Assembly (NCBI GenBank): GCA_902778325.1
Contig: CACYWZ010000006.1
Coordinates: forward strand, 16,624-80,623
Direction of reading: 5' to 3'
Source of the DNA: an uncultured Spirochaetaceae bacterium
Lineage (GTDB): Bacteria; Spirochaetota; Spirochaetia; Treponematales; Treponemataceae
Length of the DNA: 64,000 bases
How positions within the stretch are numbered: position 1 is the stretch's first letter; every line of letters starts with the position of its first letter. The translations under genes were made by a program, and so were the position numbers. The notes beneath the pieces were generated by a model that saw only the letters and a list, made by a program, of their open reading frames with translations, made no database searches and was not told the origin of the DNA. Shown piece by piece: positions 62,469 to 64,000 of the stretch.

Positions 62469-63365
62469 ATGATTGATTTTACTTTTCATTTTACGGAATC
62501 AACAGACGAAGAAAAACAGTTCTTAGATTCAAAAATAAAAAGCCAAGCCCCATCAAATTCATACATCCGTTATTTCACCGGCAGACGCTGGAACAACTGT
62601 GGAGTTGCGGCGGTTGTCGTAAGAGGAAATGTTTGTACCATTTTGAAGGTGAAAATGCAGGATGACATTTCAACGGAATTTTCGGACATATATTATTTTT
62701 ATGAATATCTTATTTATCATCTTTTTAATTTTGCAAAAAGAGTTGAATGGAAAAAAGTAGAGCCCAACCTTCATGAGGACTTTCTTAAAGTAATTGCCTA
62801 TTTTGACAGGAAAGTTGCAGGCGAGGGGAGAGTGCGCACTGTTTATAAGTCGGATGTAATAAAAGATTCAGATGACATTATTTATTATGTAGAGCAGCAA
62901 AAGAAAGTTTTTATCAAACGTCTTAATAAACCAAGAAAAGAAAAGCCTGAGCCTCTTATGCTTTCCCGGAGTGAAACTGGACTTCCTGTAAATATATCTG
63001 ATGTAGAGGCATGGTCTACGGCAGAATGGGGACAAATGGAATATATTGTCCTTTCAAAGGGTAACGAAATTTATTGCATATTTCTAGAAAATAAAGATCC
63101 ACAAACTGACGAAAAGCACGAAATGGAAAGAATTTGGAACTTTTTTGGTGATGATTATGAAGATACCTGTTTTACGAAGGAAGAAATCGAAGCTGTACGA
63201 GAATGGATGAAGATGCAGCTGAAAGATGAAAGCAGTACCTTAAGTTGTTATTTTGCTCAACGTCGTGCCGAAGATGAGAAACATTACAAAGAGTTATTTT
63301 CTCGTATTCAGGAAAATACAGCCAGACAGAAAGAAAATCTTGCACAATTAAAATCGAAAAAATAA
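62469..63365 (+). CDS. unknown protein, 298 residues
   Basis: AGAGGAAG precedes the ATG. Soluble, charged, with no signal peptide; the last ~50 residues are a helical, glutamine/lysine-rich tail. I do not recognise it. Composition is AT-rich like the neighbours. It is followed after 14 bases by the next gene. Confidence 0.5.
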   Translation: MIDFTFHFTESTDEEKQFLDSKIKSQAPSNSYIRYFTGRRWNNCGVAAVVVRGNVCTILKVKMQDDISTEFSDIYYFYEYLIYHLFNFAKRVEWKKVEPNLHEDFLKVIAYFDRKVAGEGRVRTVYKSDVIKDSDDIIYYVEQQKKVFIKRLNKPRKEKPEPLMLSRSETGLPVNISDVEAWSTAEWGQMEYIVLSKGNEIYCIFLENKDPQTDEKHEMERIWNFFGDDYEDTCFTKEEIEAVREWMKMQLKDESSTLSCYFAQRRAEDEKHYKELFSRIQENTARQKENLAQLKSKK

Positions 63366-63379
63366 GAAGAAAGATATTT

Positions 63380-63826
63380 ATGCGCTTTTTACAAAGATTT
63401 TTTCACAAAAGGAAGCATTTAATTTCAGATCAGGATTTTGATGAAAAATACAAAATTGTACTTATTCGCGGTTTTAATGACAGGACTCCATACATCTACG
63501 AAATTAACGATTGCAGTTATACAAGAGTTCTATTTGAATTTCCGAAGGACTATTCTAGAAAGGATATTAAAGTTTACAAGTTTTCAGACGGCGTAAGGGA
63601 ACTGTGTATAAAACAGCAACTTTCGCTACTATTCGATAATGATTACACCTATAACCGAGATGATTTTATAAATTATTTAAGGAAATCTGGTTGTTCAGAT
63701 ATTGTTGTTGATGGCTTTATAGATTGTACAGCAAGCGATATCAACAATTCTTTTATGCCAAAAAACAGGATTCTTAAAGTGTATGATAAAAATGGAAAAT
63801 TTATTGGATTTAAAAAAATTCGATAA
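63380..63826 (+). CDS. unknown protein, 148 residues
   Basis: AGAAGAAAG precedes the ATG. Basic N-terminus, then a mixed alpha/beta sequence with no known motif. It is the last gene before the right copy of the long direct repeat, which starts 14 bases after its stop codon. Confidence 0.5.
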   Translation: MRFLQRFFHKRKHLISDQDFDEKYKIVLIRGFNDRTPYIYEINDCSYTRVLFEFPKDYSRKDIKVYKFSDGVRELCIKQQLSLLFDNDYTYNRDDFINYLRKSGCSDIVVDGFIDCTASDINNSFMPKNRILKVYDKNGKFIGFKKIR

Positions 63827-63839
63827 TTTTGTCAGCTTG

Positions 63840-64000
63840 AAAGCGACGATTACGCGTTTTTCTATCTTGATTTGCTCAAAGAGAATTACCGCGAGGGCGA
63901 CGGCGAGAAAATTGCGAAAAAACTTGCCAAACAGCCAAAACCTCACGATTTTCATCACGCAGGTATTACGGTCTTGGATATTTTTGAAGCGAACACCACA
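63840..64000 (+). repeat. long direct repeat, right copy, running off the window
   Basis: 161 bases matching 55757-55917 with one mismatch and continuing past the edge. It begins mid-gene, without a start codon, so it is a fragment of the helical gene at 54783 or of a paralogue. It bounds the AT-rich 56.1-63.8 kb block on its right side. Confidence 0.95.

Noticed and set aside
56405-63826. A prophage
   Set aside because: No capsid, portal, tail, terminase or integrase genes were recognised; only sigma factors and unknown proteins.
1-64000. tRNA or rRNA genes
   Set aside because: No cloverleaf-like or rRNA-like segment was noticed by eye; a covariance-model search was not possible.

Overview
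The window looks like a chromosomal segment of a host-associated Treponema or close spirochete relative. The main reasons are a complete chemotaxis set (three CheW, CheA, CheR, CheB, CheY, CheD, two canonical methyl-accepting receptors and two divergent receptor-like proteins), a BspA/TpLRR-type leucine-rich repeat protein, many lipoprotein or secreted products, and moderate G+C core genes interrupted by clearly more AT-rich accessory blocks. The species assignment is inference; no rRNA or tRNA gene was recognised.

Layout. 1-1.65 kb: a frameshifted DUF6261-like gene running off the left edge, a 42-bp tandem array, and a TPR lipoprotein. 1.7-5.0 kb: a MinD/ParA-like ATPase, a soluble receptor-like protein and CheD in one tight operon. 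5.1-14.6 kb: an AT-rich, translationally coupled four-gene operon with its own sigma-70 promoter, ending in a 1741-residue DExH helicase with a DUF1998/MZB-type Cys cluster; size order and helicase type resemble the DruB-C-D-E part of a Druantia antiphage system, with no DruA visible. A SprT-like metallopeptidase lipoprotein follows. 15.4-26.3 kb: the main chemotaxis locus. 26.7-33.96 kb: a DUF5348-like protein, a Na+/Ca2+ exchanger-type antiporter, a bacterial-type PARG (TIGR02452), a polyphosphate pair (ppk1, ppx) and a MGH1/GH63-like glycosidase. 34.4-36.8 kb: a GatB-like/asparaginase-like fusion. 36.9-41.7 kb: minus-strand operon def-fmt-PASTA-aroDE-rpiA. 42-50.6 kb: a minus-strand run of small secreted, lipoprotein and membrane proteins with a radical SAM enzyme, one NTF2-fold immunity-like protein and a YD-repeat membrane protein, interspersed with five copies of an ~80-bp palindromic element. 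50.7-52.7 kb: thioredoxin and a CXXC peptide/polyferredoxin/TlpA redox module. 53-56.1 kb: a divergent chemoreceptor and a gene broken by two compensating frameshifts. 56.1-63.8 kb: an AT-rich block (GIY-YIG-like protein, TpLRR protein, rhomboid, sigma factor and sigma-like protein, several unknowns) bounded by a direct repeat of at least 161 bp.

The most unusual feature is a series of eight intergenic tandem arrays. Seven have a period of 40-43 bp (about four helical turns) and one has 23 bp. Each array has its own sequence, but in most of them the unit is built round a short dyad. In several arrays the dyad changes sequence while keeping its symmetry, which suggests selection for structure or phasing rather than for sequence. 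The arrays lie between genes throughout the window and are not CRISPRs.

Functionally, the chemotaxis genes form a nearly complete pathway: receptors couple through CheW to CheA, which phosphorylates CheY and CheB; CheR, CheB and CheD adapt the receptors. Both canonical receptors end in a CheR-docking type pentapeptide. No cheX, cheC or cheZ was found, so the DxxxQ-bearing helical protein next to cheD is worth attention as a possible phosphatase-like component.
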